A DNA stretch of 64,000 nucleotides. It comes from Cladocopium goreaui. Its lineage: Eukaryota > Sar > Dinophyceae > Suessiales > Symbiodiniaceae. A program made the position numbers and the translations under genes. Location of the stretch: contig CAMXCT020001858.1 in NCBI GenBank assembly GCA_947184155.2, positions 1-64,000 of the forward strand. The letters run 5' to 3'. Each line of letters starts with the position of its first letter. Position 1 is the stretch's first letter. Shown here piece by piece: positions 10,201 through 26,938 of the stretch. The notes below the pieces were generated by a model. That model did no database searches. It had not been told where the DNA came from and saw nothing but the letters and a program-made list of their open reading frames with translations.

Positions 10201-11802
10201 TTGTTTTTCTAGGGTTTCAGAAAGCAAATTAGGGACTTTTTGGGCTCGATTTTGGCGCTGTTCCGTCCTTCAGGGCCACTGTGTTTCCCTGTCCGGGAGG
10301 CTACGTTTTCAGCCTCTTTCCCTGTCCGGGAGGGTGCATTTTCAGCCTCGGGAGGAAGAGCAGCAGCAGCAACAGGAGCAACAGGAGGGTTGTATGTCTC
10401 ATTGTACAAACAGTGGTATAAAAATTGGCCGAAAACCATAAAACCTTGTCCAAAACTATTGTTTTTCTAGGGTTTCAGAAGGGACGTTAGGGACTTTTTG
10501 GGCTCGATTTTGGCGCTGTTCCGTCCTTTAGGGCCACTGTGTTTCCCTGTCCGGGAGGGTGCGTTTTCAGCCTCTTTCCCTGTCCGGGAGGGTGCATTTT
10601 CAGCCTCGGGAGGAAGAGCAGCAGCAGCAACAGGAGCAACAGGAGGGTTTGTATGTCTCATTGTACAAACAGTGGTATAAAAATTGGTCGAAAACCATAA
10701 AACCTTGTCCAAAACTATTGTTTTTCTAGGGTTTCAGAAGGGACGTTAAGGACTTTTTGGGCTCGATTTTGGCGCTGTTCCGTCCTTCAGGGCCACTGTG
10801 TTTCCCTGTCCGGGAGGATGCGTTTTCAGCCTCGGGAGGAAGAGCAGCAGCAGCAACAGGAGCAACAGGAGGGTTGTATATCTCATTGTACAAACAGTGG
10901 TATAAAAATTGTCGAAAACCATACAACCTTGTCCAAAACTATTGTTTTTCTAGGGTTTCAGAAGGGACGTTAGGGACTTTTTGGGCTCGATTTTGGCGCT
11001 GTTCCGTCCTTCAGGGCCACTGTGTTTCCCTGTCCGGGAGGATGCGTTTTCAGCCTCGGGAGGCAGAGCAGCAGCAGCAACAGGAGCAACAGGAGGGTTG
11101 TATGTCTCATTGTACAAACAGTGATATAAAAATTGGTCGAAAACCATAAAACCTTGTCCAAAACTATTGTTTTATTGTTTTTCTAGGGTTTCAGAAGGGA
11201 CGTTAGGGACTTTTTGGGCTCGATTTTGGCGCTGTTCTGTCCTTCAGGGCCACTGTGTTTCCCTGTCCGGGAGGGTGCGTTTTCAGCCTCGGGAGGAAGA
11301 GCAGCAGCAGCAACAGGAGCAACAGGAGGGTTGTATGTCTCATTGTACAAACAGTGGTATTTAAAAAAAATATAAAAAAAAATTGGTCGAAAACCATACA
11401 ACCTTGTCCAAAACTATTGTTTTTCTAGGGTTTCAGAAGGGACGTTAGGGACTTTTTGGGCTCGATTTTGGCGCTGTTCCGTCCTTCAGGGCCACTGTGT
11501 TTCCCTGTCCGGGAGGGTGCGTTTTCAGCCTCGGGAGGAAGAGCAGCAGCAGCAACAGGAGCAACAGGAGGGTTGTATGTCTCATTGTACAAACAGTGGT
11601 ATTTAAAAAAAATGGTCGAAAACCATACAACCTTGTCCAAAACTATTGTTTTTCTAAGGTTTCAGAAGGGACGTTAGGGACTTTTTGGGCTCGATTTTGG
11701 CGCTGTTCCGTCCTTCAGGGCCACTGTGTTTCCCTGTCCGGGAGGCTGCGTTTTCAGCCTCGGGAGGAAGAGCAGCAGCAGCAACAGGAGCAAATCTAAT
11801 TT
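7265..11802. repeat. Satellite array A, about 18 units of modal length 225 bases
   Basis: The landmark GGGACGTTAGGGACTTTTTG recurs near 7485, 7990, 8185, 8327, 8547, 8799, 9005, 9229, 9449, 9679, 9994, 10219 (variant), 10479, 10735, 10961, 11194, 11435 and 11662. Most spacings are 220-260 bases (extremes 145 and 315). Each unit has a conserved block ending near CTGTCCGGGAGGGTGCG, a variable GCAGCAGCAGCAACAGG trinucleotide run, a TATGTCTCATTGTACAAACA block, a variable A-run (5 to 13) and a TCGAAAACCAT block. Two units (10.3 and 10.6 kb) carry an internal 40-base duplication. A roughly 65-codon frame is open in most units. Recent amplification explains this as well as selection would, so I do not call it a gene. 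Confidence 0.9.
7700..7975. other. Non-repeat insert inside satellite array A with strong hairpins
   Basis: Between two array units lies about 275 bases with no match to the unit. It contains a perfect 9-bp stem (GGGGGACCC at 7730-7738 with GGGTCCCCC at 7743-7751, loop TGTT). A second stem pairs CCCACCGGT at 7753-7761 with ACCGGTGGG at 7800-7808. A third pairs GACTCCGG at 7780-7787 with CCGGAGTC at 7818-7825. Stems two and three cross, so they would be alternatives or a pseudoknot. The rest contains TCGAGG/CCTCGAGG repeats. It could be an inserted element or a structured RNA gene; neither can be decided from sequence alone. Confidence 0.55.
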
Positions 11803-11925
11803 TCCGCCGACCCCGGCTGCGCAAGGGGGAGCGCGTTAGGGAATAAGACAGCAGCACCCAGCCAGTAGCCAGCAGTCAATATCCGCCGACCCCGGCAGAC
11901 GCAAGGGGGAGCGCGTCAGGGCAGA
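11803..11925. repeat. Right direct repeat bounding satellite array A
   Basis: Repeats the 7143-7264 segment in the same orientation: two CCGCCGACCCCGGC...GCAAGGGGGAGCGCGT motifs about 76 bases apart with the same CAGCAGCACCCAGCCAGTAGCC spacer. It separates array A from array B. Together with the left copy it makes the 4.5-kb array look like a unit inserted or amplified between direct repeats. Confidence 0.8.
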
Positions 11926-11939
11926 GAGGTTGTGAACAA

Positions 11940-14620
11940 CAATTCTTGCTAGCAGCAACAGCAGCAGCAGCAGCAGCAGGTGGAGATTGAAAAAGCGGAA
12001 AAGGTGGACATTTTATCTAGGAAGTCAGAAGGGACGTTAGGCAGTTTTTCGGTGCGATTCTGTGGCTTGTTCGTCCTTCCGTGCATTTTTTCTAGGAATT
12101 CAGAAGGGACGTTAGGCAGTTTTTCCGTGCGATTCTAGGGCCTGTTCGTCCTTCCGTGCCTTGCTGTTTTGGTGCCGGGAGGTGCTCTTGCGACTCTTCT
12201 GTTAGCAGCAGCAACAGCAGCAGCAGCAGCAGGTGAGCTAGCTGATGGGAGATTCAAAAAGCGGAAAAGGTTGGAAAAAAGACATTTTTTCTAGGAATTC
12301 AGAAGGGACGTTAGGCAGTTTTTCGGTGCGATTCTAGGGCCTGTTCGTCCTTCCGTGCCTTGCTGGTTTGGTGCCGGGAGCTGCTCTTGCGACTCTTCTG
12401 TTAGCAGCAGCAACAGCAGCAGCAGCAGGTGAGCTAGCTGATGGGAGATTCAAAAAGCGGAAAAGGTTGGAAAAAAGACATTTTTTCTAGGAATTCAGAA
12501 GGGACGTTAGGCAGTTTTTCCGTGCGATTCTAGGGCCTGTTCGTCCTTCCGTGCCTTGCTGTTTTGGTGCCGGGAGCTGCTCTTGCGACTCTTCTGTTAG
12601 CAGCAGCAACAGCAGCAGTAGCAGCAGCTGAGCTAGCTGATGGGAGATTCAAAAAGCGGAAAAGGTTGGAAAAAAGACATTTTTTCTAAGAATTCACAAG
12701 GGACGTTAGGCAGTTTTTCGGTGCGATTCTAGGGCCTGTTCGTCCTTCCGTGCCTTGCTGTTTTGGTGCCGGGAGGTGCTCTTGCTACTCTTCTGTTAGC
12801 AGCAGCAGCAGCAGGTGAGCTGAGCTGATGGGAAGTTGAAAAAGCGGAAAAGGTTGGGAAAAAGACATTTTTTCTAGGAATTCAGAAGGGACGTTAGGCA
12901 GTTTTTCGGTGCGATTCTAGGGCCTGTTCGTCCTTCCGTGCCTTTCTGTTTTGGTGCCGGGAGCTGCTCTTGCGACTCTTCTGTTAGCAGCAGCAACAGC
13001 AGCAGCAGCAGCAGGTGAGCTAGCTGATGGGAGATTCAAAAAGCGGAAAAGGTTGGAAAAAAGACATTTTTTCTAGGAATTCAGAAGGGACGTTAGGCAG
13101 TTTTTCGGTGCGATTCTAGGGCCTGTTCGTCCTTCCGTGCCTTGCAGTTTTGGTGCCGGGAGGTGCTCTTGCTACTCTTCTGTTAGCAGCAGCAGCAGCA
13201 GCAGGTGAGCTGATGGGAGATTGAAAAAGCGGACAAGGTTGGGAAAAAGACATTTTTTCTAGGAATTCAGAAGGGACGTTAGGCAGTTTTTCGGTGCGAT
13301 TCTAGGGCCTGTTCGTCCTTCCGTGCCTTGCTGTTTTGGTGCCGGGAGCTGCTCTTGCGTCTCTTCTGTTAGCAGCAGCAACAGCAGCAGCAGCAGCAGG
13401 TGAGCTAGCTGATGGGAGATTCAAAAAGCGGAAAAGGTTGGAAAAAAGACATTTTTCCTAGGAATTCAGAAGGGACGTTAGGCAGTTTTTCGGTGCGATT
13501 CTAGGGCCTGTTCGTCCTTCCGTGCCTTGCAGTTTTGGTGCCAGGAGGTGCTCTTGCGACTCTTCTGTTAGCAGTAACAACAGCAGCAGCAGCAGCAGGT
13601 GGGCTGATGGGCTTCTATTGAATGTTGAACAAGCGGAAAAGGTTGGCAGCAGCAGCAGCAGGTGAGCTAGCTGATGGGAGATTCAAAAAGCGGAAAAGGT
13701 TGGAAAAAAGACATTTTTTCTAGGAATTCAGAAGGGACGTTAGGCAGTTTTTCGGTGCGATTCTAGGGCCTGTTCGTCCTTCCGTGCCTTGCTGTTTTGG
13801 TGCCGGGAGCTCTTGCGACTCTTCTGTTAGCAGCAGCAACAGCAGCAGCAGCAGCAGGTGAGCTAGCTGATGGGAGATTGAAAAAGCGGAAAAGGTTGGA
13901 AAAAAGACATTTTTTCTAGGAATTCAGAAGGGACGTTAGGCAGTTTTTGGCGCTTTTGCTAGCGGCAACAGCAGCAGCAGCAGCAGCAGCAGTGGAGATT
14001 GAAAAAGCGGAAAAGGTTGGGAAAAAGAAACAGAGACATTTTTTCTAGGAAGTTAGAAGGGACGTTAGGCAGTTTTTCGGTGCGATTCTAGGGCCTGTTC
14101 GTCCTTCCGTGCCTTGCTGTTTTGGTGCCGGGAGGTGCTCTTGCTACTCTTCTGTTAGCAGCAGCAACAGCAGCAGCAGCAGCACTGATGAGATTGAAAA
14201 AACGGAAAAGGTTGGAAAAAAAACATTTTTTCTAGGCATTCAGAAGGGACGTTAGGCATTTTTTCGGTGCGATTCTAGGGCCTGTTCGTCCTTTCGTGCC
14301 TTGCTGTTTTGGTGCCGGGAGGTGCGCTTGCGACTCTTCTGTTAGCAGCAGCAACAGCAGCAGCAGCAGCAGCAGCAGGTGAGCTAGCTGATGGGAGATT
14401 GAAAAAGCGGAAAAGGTTGGGAAAAAAACATTTTTCCAAGGCATTCACAAGGGACGTTAGGCACTTTTTCGGTGCGATTCTAGGGCCTGTTCGTCCTTCC
14501 GTGCCTTGCTGTTTTGGTGTCAGGAGGTGCTCTTGCTACTCTTCTGTTAGCAACAACAACAGCAGCAGCAGCAGGTGGGCTGATGGGCTTCTATTGAATG
14601 TTGAACAAGCGGAAAAGGTT
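11940..14620. repeat. Satellite array B, about 14 units of modal length 195 bases
   Basis: The landmark GGGACGTTAGGCAGTTTTTC recurs near 12031, 12107, 12306, 12503, 12702, 12890, 13088, 13276, 13475, 13736, 13930, 14061, 14248 and 14452. Each unit carries TCTAGGAATTCAGAAGG, the landmark, GCGATTCTAGGGCCTGTTCG, TTTTGGTGCCGGGAG, a variable CAGCAG run, TGAGCTAGCTGATGGGAGATT and AAAAAGCGGAAAAGGTTGG. The unit aligns block by block with that of array A (both share TTCAGAAGGGACGTTAGG, a TTCGTCC/TTCCGTCC block, CCGGGAGG and the CAG run), so the two arrays are diverged members of one satellite family. Confidence 0.9.
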
Positions 14621-14699
14621 GGGAAAAATGATCCTGCATGTGATGATGCATTTGCCAAAATTTCTCGTCACACAGCTTGCCTGTTTCACCAACAATCCC

Positions 14700-14880
14700 C
14701 GATTCTTTACCGGGGTCGGCGGCAGGGGCGGCAGCCCTTAAATCCGGCGATGCCGTCCGGTGGTGGTGGCTAAGCATAGCTTTAGCTACCCGGGGGCGCG
14801 CCCCTGCCGCCGACCCTCTGCCGACCCTCCCCGAAAATCCTTCAGCCTGGTGGGGTTTTCACGTTTTTCGGGGTCTGGGG
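14700..14880. repeat. GC-rich boundary segment with CCGCCGACCC motifs in both orientations
   Basis: GGGGTCGGCGGCAGGGG (14713-14729) and the opposite GCCGCCGACCCTCTGCCGACCC (near 14806-14827) flank about 80 bases, forming a loose inverted repeat at the right edge of array B. The same core appears singly at 15617-15627, 19570 and 20272. Whether these are ends of one mobile family is an inference. Confidence 0.5.
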
Positions 14881-14984
14881 TGGACAAAAAGAGGGTGAAA
14901 TTTCAAGATGCGTTTTGGAGGTCCTAAAATCGGAAAAAAAAGCCGTTTTGACACATTTTTCGGACGATTTTTCGCTTTTCGGAA

Positions 14985-15540
14985 GTCACAAAATGCTGTA
15001 AATTACAACATTTTTGCGTTTTAACGTCGTTGGCGGGAGCCATGCACAAACGCAGAAAATGCTGTAAATACTAGTACTTTTTGGACCCGAGATGCACAAA
15101 ACACTGCAAATACCAGTGTTTTTGAAAGCCAAGCAAAAAAACACTGTAAATTACAGCATTTTTGGCGGGTTGATCGCAAAAAATGTTGGTATTTACAATG
15201 TTTCTGCAATTTCAAGCAAACGTGGAAGGCACGAAACACTGTAAATAGCGGTGTTTTGGCAACTTTTGGACGCCGAAACGCTGGTATTTACGCAGTTTTT
15301 TGCTTGTGACGGGGCCACTCCCCTGTAAATTACAGCATTTTTTGCACTTTTTGAACCGATTTTATTCTTGCTGCATGCAACAAACGCTGGTATTTGCACG
15401 TTTTTCAAAAATCGTGATGTGAACGAAACTCTGTAAATAAGAATGTTTTAGCCACTTTCGGGGACTAAAACTGTTGTATTTACACGGGTTCTTGCCATCT
15501 CAAAGCGCAAAATGCTGTAAATTACAACACTTTGTGCGGA
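14985..15540. repeat. Array of about 12 short imperfect palindromes (TGCTGTAAATTACAGCA type)
   Basis: A 26-30 base motif with consensus AAATGCTGTAAATTACAGCA followed by TTTTT recurs about every 35-60 bases, for example near 14990, 15055, 15098, 15139, 15180, 15233, 15273, 15320, 15383, 15426, 15467 and 15508. Some copies are in inverted form (CTGGTATTTACGCAG). The copies are diverged but the dyad is retained. No gene is seen here. Such an array could be hairpin-forming satellite DNA or a clustered protein-binding site; nothing in the sequence decides between them. Confidence 0.65.
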
Positions 15541-15620
15541 TAGGCATAGGCCAACATAGCCTCAAGATGGGCCAACATAGCCCCAAGCTGGGCCAACATA
15601 GCCCCAAGATAGGCCGCCGA
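15541..15620. repeat. Short tandem repeat, 22-base unit
   Basis: Three near-identical copies of GGCCAACATAGCCCCAAGAT, ending in a CCGCCGACCC boundary motif. Bases 15621-15945 to the right hold no feature that I can support. Confidence 0.7.
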
Positions 15621-15945
15621 CCCTCAGCATGTCATGTTCGCAAGTTCAGATGACATCCCCCTCTCTCTTTCCCTCCCCCGACCCCTACCGGCGTCGCCGG
15701 TGTGCGAAGCTCTACAATATATCATGTGTATATTATATCCAAATCATCTCCGAATCATATCCGAATCATATCGCCCACACGCAGAGTGCGGCCATTTTCC
15801 GCTCATTTGTGCGCTGTCTCAGCTGTCGCAATTTGACTCGTGGGCTTTTTCAGATTCTTCCTGAAGGGGTCACCACATCCCAACGCCTTCCAATCTTAAA
15901 ACCCTGTTTCGGATGCTTCTGGAAGTCTTCCAATTTGAAAAATCT

Positions 15946-21891
<5,946 letters not shown>

Positions 21892-22409
21892 TTGGCCAAA
21901 TCCCCCATGGCCGAAATATGGATACGGTATCGAAACTCGAGCACCCAAGCGGCAAAAGATATGTAAAGAGAAGGATGTTGCGGTGTCCCATCACAGAATA
22001 TAGCGTGTCAGTTGCAGCTGCGGTTTGCCAAAGAATGGTGTGTGTGTGTGTGCGTGATTCCCCTCACCCATCGAACCCTCGGTTTGAAGGAAAGACCACT
22101 TGATGTTTAAAAAAAGCGGCCACCTCCATAGCCCCAATCGGGTAATCGGGTATGGCTCAGATTCAGCGCTGCAGGGAACGTGGTCATTGGGATTAACGAT
22201 CCAATTTTAGGGTACCAAACCTTGACGCAAATACCGAAAGAAATGTGGTTTCAATAGGCAAAAGTACTGGTCTAGATGCATATTTCCCTCTGATATAACA
22301 TGGTAATGGAACAGCATTACGGTTAATGGAATTATGGGATGATAATCTACAAAAATCAGCAAGTTGGCAAGTTTCCATTGCCAGCTTAAATTACTAGAGA
22401 AAAATACGC
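21892..22409. other. Unassigned sequence upstream of the MFS gene
   Basis: About 520 bases between the first ATG of the transporter and the next microsatellite. A short (GT)n run lies at about 22035-22055. A promoter or 5' exon of the transporter may be here, but I see no motif that proves one. Confidence 0.35.
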
Positions 22410-22609
22410 ATGTGTATATATATATATATGTGCAAATTAAAGTGTGTATATACATATGTATACATACATACATACATACATACATACATACATACATACA
22501 TACATACATAACAGACAGAAGAGACAGACAGAGAGAGACATACATACAGGGACACAGACAGGACAGACCAGACAGACATAGACACATAGACAGACAGACA
22601 TACAGACAT

Positions 22610-22642
<33 letters not shown>

Positions 22643-23160
22643 GACAGGACAGACAGACAGACAGGACAAGACAGACAGACGACCCAGACAGACAAGACAG
22701 ACGAAAGACACAGACAAACATACATACAGAACACATACATACAGACATACATACAGACAGACAGACAGACAGGACAGATAGACAGGACAGACAGACATAC
22801 ATCACAGGAAGACCGACATACCAGACATGACAGACAGACAGACAGGACATACAGACAGTACATTACATACAGACATACATTACTACACGACAGGACAGAC
22901 ATACATTGACCATACATACATACATACATACATACGTACACATACATACATACATACATACATACATACATACATACATACATTACATTACATTACATTA
23001 CATTACATTACATTACATACATACATACATACATACGTATACATATACATACGTATACATATACATACGTATACATATACATACGTATACATATACATAT
23101 ATACATATATACGTGTATATACATATGTGTATATACATATGTATATATTTATATATATGT
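22410..23160. repeat. Compound microsatellite: CATA, GACA, CATTA and TACGTATACA blocks
   Basis: Ordered blocks run (CATA)n, a long GACA/GACAGGACA block (22510-22900), (CATA)n again, (CATTA)n (22982-23015), then TACGTATACA/TATA. Open frames of 100-250 codons on both strands are artefacts of the repeat. Confidence 0.9.
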
Positions 23161-23299
23161 GCAGTATATCATAGCACTGGTTTGACTGTCACAAAAACCC
23201 ACACCACCGGTTGCTGGGTTTGCCGGTCCCCAGCATGAGCCATGGGCCTTAGAGACTCGGATGTGTTGGGTGCCGCTTGGGAAAGTAGAAATCTAAAGT

Positions 23300-23880
23300 T
23301 TATATAATGGGATTTAATGAGGATAGAATGGGACTTAATGGACACTTAGTGGGATTCAATGGTGATTTAATGGTGATTCAATGGGATTAAATGGGATTAA
23401 TGGGACTTAATGGAGATAGAATGGGACTTAATGGACACTTAGTGGGATTTAATGGTGATTTAATGGTGATTCAATGGGATTAAATGGGATTAATGGGACT
23501 TAATGGAGATAGAATGGGACTGAATGGACACTTAGTGGGATTTAATGGCGATTTAATGGTGATTTAATGGTGATTTAATGGGATTTAATGGGATTAATGG
23601 GATTTAATGGAGATAGAATGGGACTTAATGGACACGTGATTTAATGGGATTTAATGGGATTTAATGGGATTAATGGGATTTAATGGAGATAGAATGGGAC
23701 TTAATGGACACTTAGTGGGATTTAATGGTGATTTGATGGTGATTTAATGGTGATTTAATGGGATTTAATGGGATTAATGGTATTTAATGGAGATAGAATG
23801 GGACTTAATGGACACTTAGTGGGATTTAATGAGATTTCATGGGATTTGATGAGATTTAAAAATTGTGATTTAATGACATT
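23300..23880. repeat. Minisatellite of TTAATGGGA words
   Basis: Higher-order units of about 120 bases (for example starting AGATAGAATGGGACTTAATG near 23315, 23416, 23505, 23607, 23688 and 23791). They are built from shorter TTTAATGGGATTAATGGG words and contain the constant block GACACTTAGTGGGA. No coding sense. Confidence 0.85.
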
Positions 23881-25150
23881 TAATTTAATGGGAAAATCAT
23901 GGGATATATAACTAATGCCCTCCAGTACACTAACATAGCTACGAAAACCATGATCCATTCCGTTCGATGATTTATCTGTTTGAATGTTGATTGTCCATAG
24001 CCATGTTAGTTTGACAAGTGATAATGGTCTAATTGACCTTAATTCACTCTTGGGATATAACTAATGATTATCCCTATTAGCTGTCATATCCATTAATGAT
24101 TAAATTTAGATATAACTAACAACGGGAAAATGAATGGGCTGATTAAGCTTAACTACCATTGTATAACCAAAATCAACCATGTTTGATGGTTACCCTGCGG
24201 TGTCACAAAAAGACGTTGCTACCTGGACAATCCCCAACAAACGAAGCTTCCAATGGGAAAATCAACTATAACTGGAGGATTTTTAATTGCCATGTTTGAT
24301 TACCAGGGGCTTCTTTTGTCACCAGTTTTGTTAAGCGAGATTTCGCAAAATGGGGAGCTACATCCATGATATGCCGTACGTATGTTTCTCCATCCCAATG
24401 ATTGGCGTCAGATTGCATCAACCTGTTTTTTTGGGTGCAGCCGATACCCCCCTATAGAAGCAGCACCAAAAACATCCCCTGTAACCCACCATCTGGTTGT
24501 AAATGTCCAATACTTTTGATGAGAATCTCCACTCTTCGTGGGGGAAATCTGCAGGAAACCCCCGGAAGTCATCCATTTGGGTGGCAATCACCAGCATCCG
24601 GCACAAAAAGGCCCTCTCCAGCCGGGAGCCGTTCGATGGGCATCATGAAATTCTCCCCCATAGGATATCACTGTATGTGTGTATATATACGTATATATGT
24701 ATATACACCAAAAAAAAACATCCAAAAGTCAATCCATACTAAACCATTGATGAATTACTTTTCTATCCTTGAGGGGTTGCTACATACATATATCACCCAA
24801 ACTAATACTATTGACTATACATGTATTATACTATACATAATGTAAGTATTTAGTGATACATACATATATAGTTATCCCCAAAAAGATCGAAAAGTGAAAT
24901 TATCCTACCATGAAGAAAAATGATAGTCACTCATCACCATTCATAAATGTTAAATGGGATTTACTATAGAGCGTTTTCTAGTGATGTAACATTCACATTA
25001 ATGTCAAACAAGCTCTATATATATATATACAATGTTTGTTTATGAAATGACTTAGTGATTTATATGATTATTAAAAATTATATATATATATTAAAATGTA
25101 CATTCCCAGTGATTTTACTTATTGTAACCTATCTTTTTGGGGATCACTTC
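23881..25150. other. Mostly unassigned; one candidate exon near 24.5-24.65 kb
   Basis: Degenerate pieces of the family 1 element occur at about 23914-23945. At about 24570-24660 on the minus strand a short open stretch ends in a stop (motif PIERLPAGEGLFVPDAG). It could be a 3' exon of the kinase gene to the right, but no splice-compatible chain was established. The rest is AT-rich with TA runs (24670-24720, 25010-25035). Confidence 0.25.
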
Positions 25151-25169
25151 CATCATTGCACTCCCGGAA

Positions 25170-26640
25170 AAACTCTCAGCTCCCAACGCGCCGCCCGGGG
25201 CCACCTTTTGCATGGTTCAGTGGTGGATTTTGACCATGAAACATGGGGGACTTGACCAAGAAAACTTGGGACTTTATCCCACCGAAAGGTCGATTTTGTT
25301 GAAGTAAACCAGCAAAATGGTGGGATTTTACCAACAGATATTGGGACATAACCTTCAGAAAATTGGAACTTAACCAAGAAATTTCACGAATCAAAAACCG
25401 GGATTCGATTTGAGCAGAAATCGGCATGTAATCAGCACACAAGAACGGAGACTTACCAACACAGAGGTGCATGCGATCAGCTGCTGACTATTGACTATTG
25501 GCTGAGGAAACCACAGATACAGCAGCTGAACATCCTAAGATTCAGCAGTGCCAGGTCATACGGCAGCGCGACTGGGAGAATTTTCATGGCGCGTAGCGTC
25601 TACATTGATCTTACCACGGATTCTTCCCAATGACCTTCTGGTAAACAAACATAGCTATTGAAAATGGCCATTTATAGTTGATTTTCCCATTAAAAATGGT
25701 GATTTTCCAGTTATGTTAGTTTACCACAGGGTATCTCACTTGGATTCACTCTGGAGAATTTGGTCACATATCCCACTTGACCACTTCTCCAATCTCGGAA
25801 GTCCAAGAAATCCTTGGTTTTCAATCCTCCACCTGCTATGTCAAGTAAGCCATTCTTTCACGGTGCAATTTGGGTTTGTCTGAGAATAGTGTAACCCATT
25901 CCATCCATTGATAAAATAGCATCATCCCTATTCAAAAGGCCATAAATTGGGGGATATACATGGATGTACCCCACATTCAGACACACCCACAAAAATCATT
26001 GAAGTTGGTGAAATCCTGCAAAATATCCCACAAAATACCATGAATCATACTACCATCACTAAGCCACTATAAGTCACTAATGTTGGCATTTGGGGATAGT
26101 TTATACCCTTTTATACCCACCAAAATTTCTTCTTCTAGGGATGGTTTTTGGCCAGGCTTCACCACAACCCAACAGCTTCGCACCTGTGCACCTGCCGCCT
26201 GGTACTGCTGTGGAACCTGCGGCATCGGCGAGTGGAGGTCAACCTGTCATATGCCCATGATATTGCCATGTGCCCATGGCTCCCATGAGTTATATCTATA
26301 ACATATAACACATCAACCATATTATAGCTATGAACACATTATCCCAATATCACATATATGCATGGCATTAGTTATATCTATAACCATGATATAGTTATAT
26401 AGTTATATAGTCATATAGTTAAAACATTATCCCAATTAATAACAGGTATATCCCAAAATATAACATTATCCCAATATATCTTTAGTCCATTTGGGATATC
26501 TATCTATAGTTTTTACGCATTATCCCCATGATCATAACTAACCCCCGAGCCACTGGATCGTCCCCCTCAAGGTTCCGGGCAGTTTGACCAGCGCTGAGGT
26601 GGGTCTGCACGGTGCCCTCGGAGATGTGGGGCTGTTGGTA
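25170..26640 (-). CDS. Candidate C-terminal tail exons of the MAP kinase gene
   Basis: Three short minus-strand stretches begin after AG and read as low-complexity tail sequence: about 26570-26630 (motif EGTVQTHLSAGQTARNLEG), about 26175-26235 (motif VPQQYQAAGAQVRS) and about 25170-25220 (motif VAPGGALGAESFSGSA). ERK7/MAPK15 kinases normally carry a long disordered tail, so a longer form than the in-frame stop at 26939 is possible. The joins were not resolved. A family 1 element at 25631-25733 lies between them. Confidence 0.3.
25631..25733. mobile_element. Fold-back element, family 1
   Basis: A slightly diverged copy (ACCTTCTGGTAAAC left end, TTTACCACAGGGTA right end) with the usual AAAATGGCCATTTATAG interior. 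Confidence 0.75.
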
Positions 26641-26938
26641 AAGCCGTAAAGCCCATGATGATATAGTTATATATATATGTAATATATGTAATATATGTAA
26701 TATATGTAATATATATATATTATAGTTCTATCTAGTTCTATGCCCCAGAAAGCCTAGAGAATTCACCATGTCAGATCCATGAAGTATAGTAAAATCTAGT
26801 TATTTGTGTCAACTTAGCCATCGTAAACGGAGGCCTCAACCCACATAGACCTGATCACCCCCCGGTGGTTGAGCCACCCAATGGTTTGATTGGATGAAGC
26901 AATTCTTTACAGGTTGAAACCGCCAGCCCCTTATCCTT

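Noticed and set aside
7265..11802. A conserved frame of about 65 codons in nearly every unit of satellite array A, including a poly-Leu frame on the opposite strand
   Set aside because: The frame is interrupted or shifted in several units and changes with the CAG and A-run lengths. Its conservation is explained by recent amplification of the whole unit, since non-coding blocks are equally conserved.
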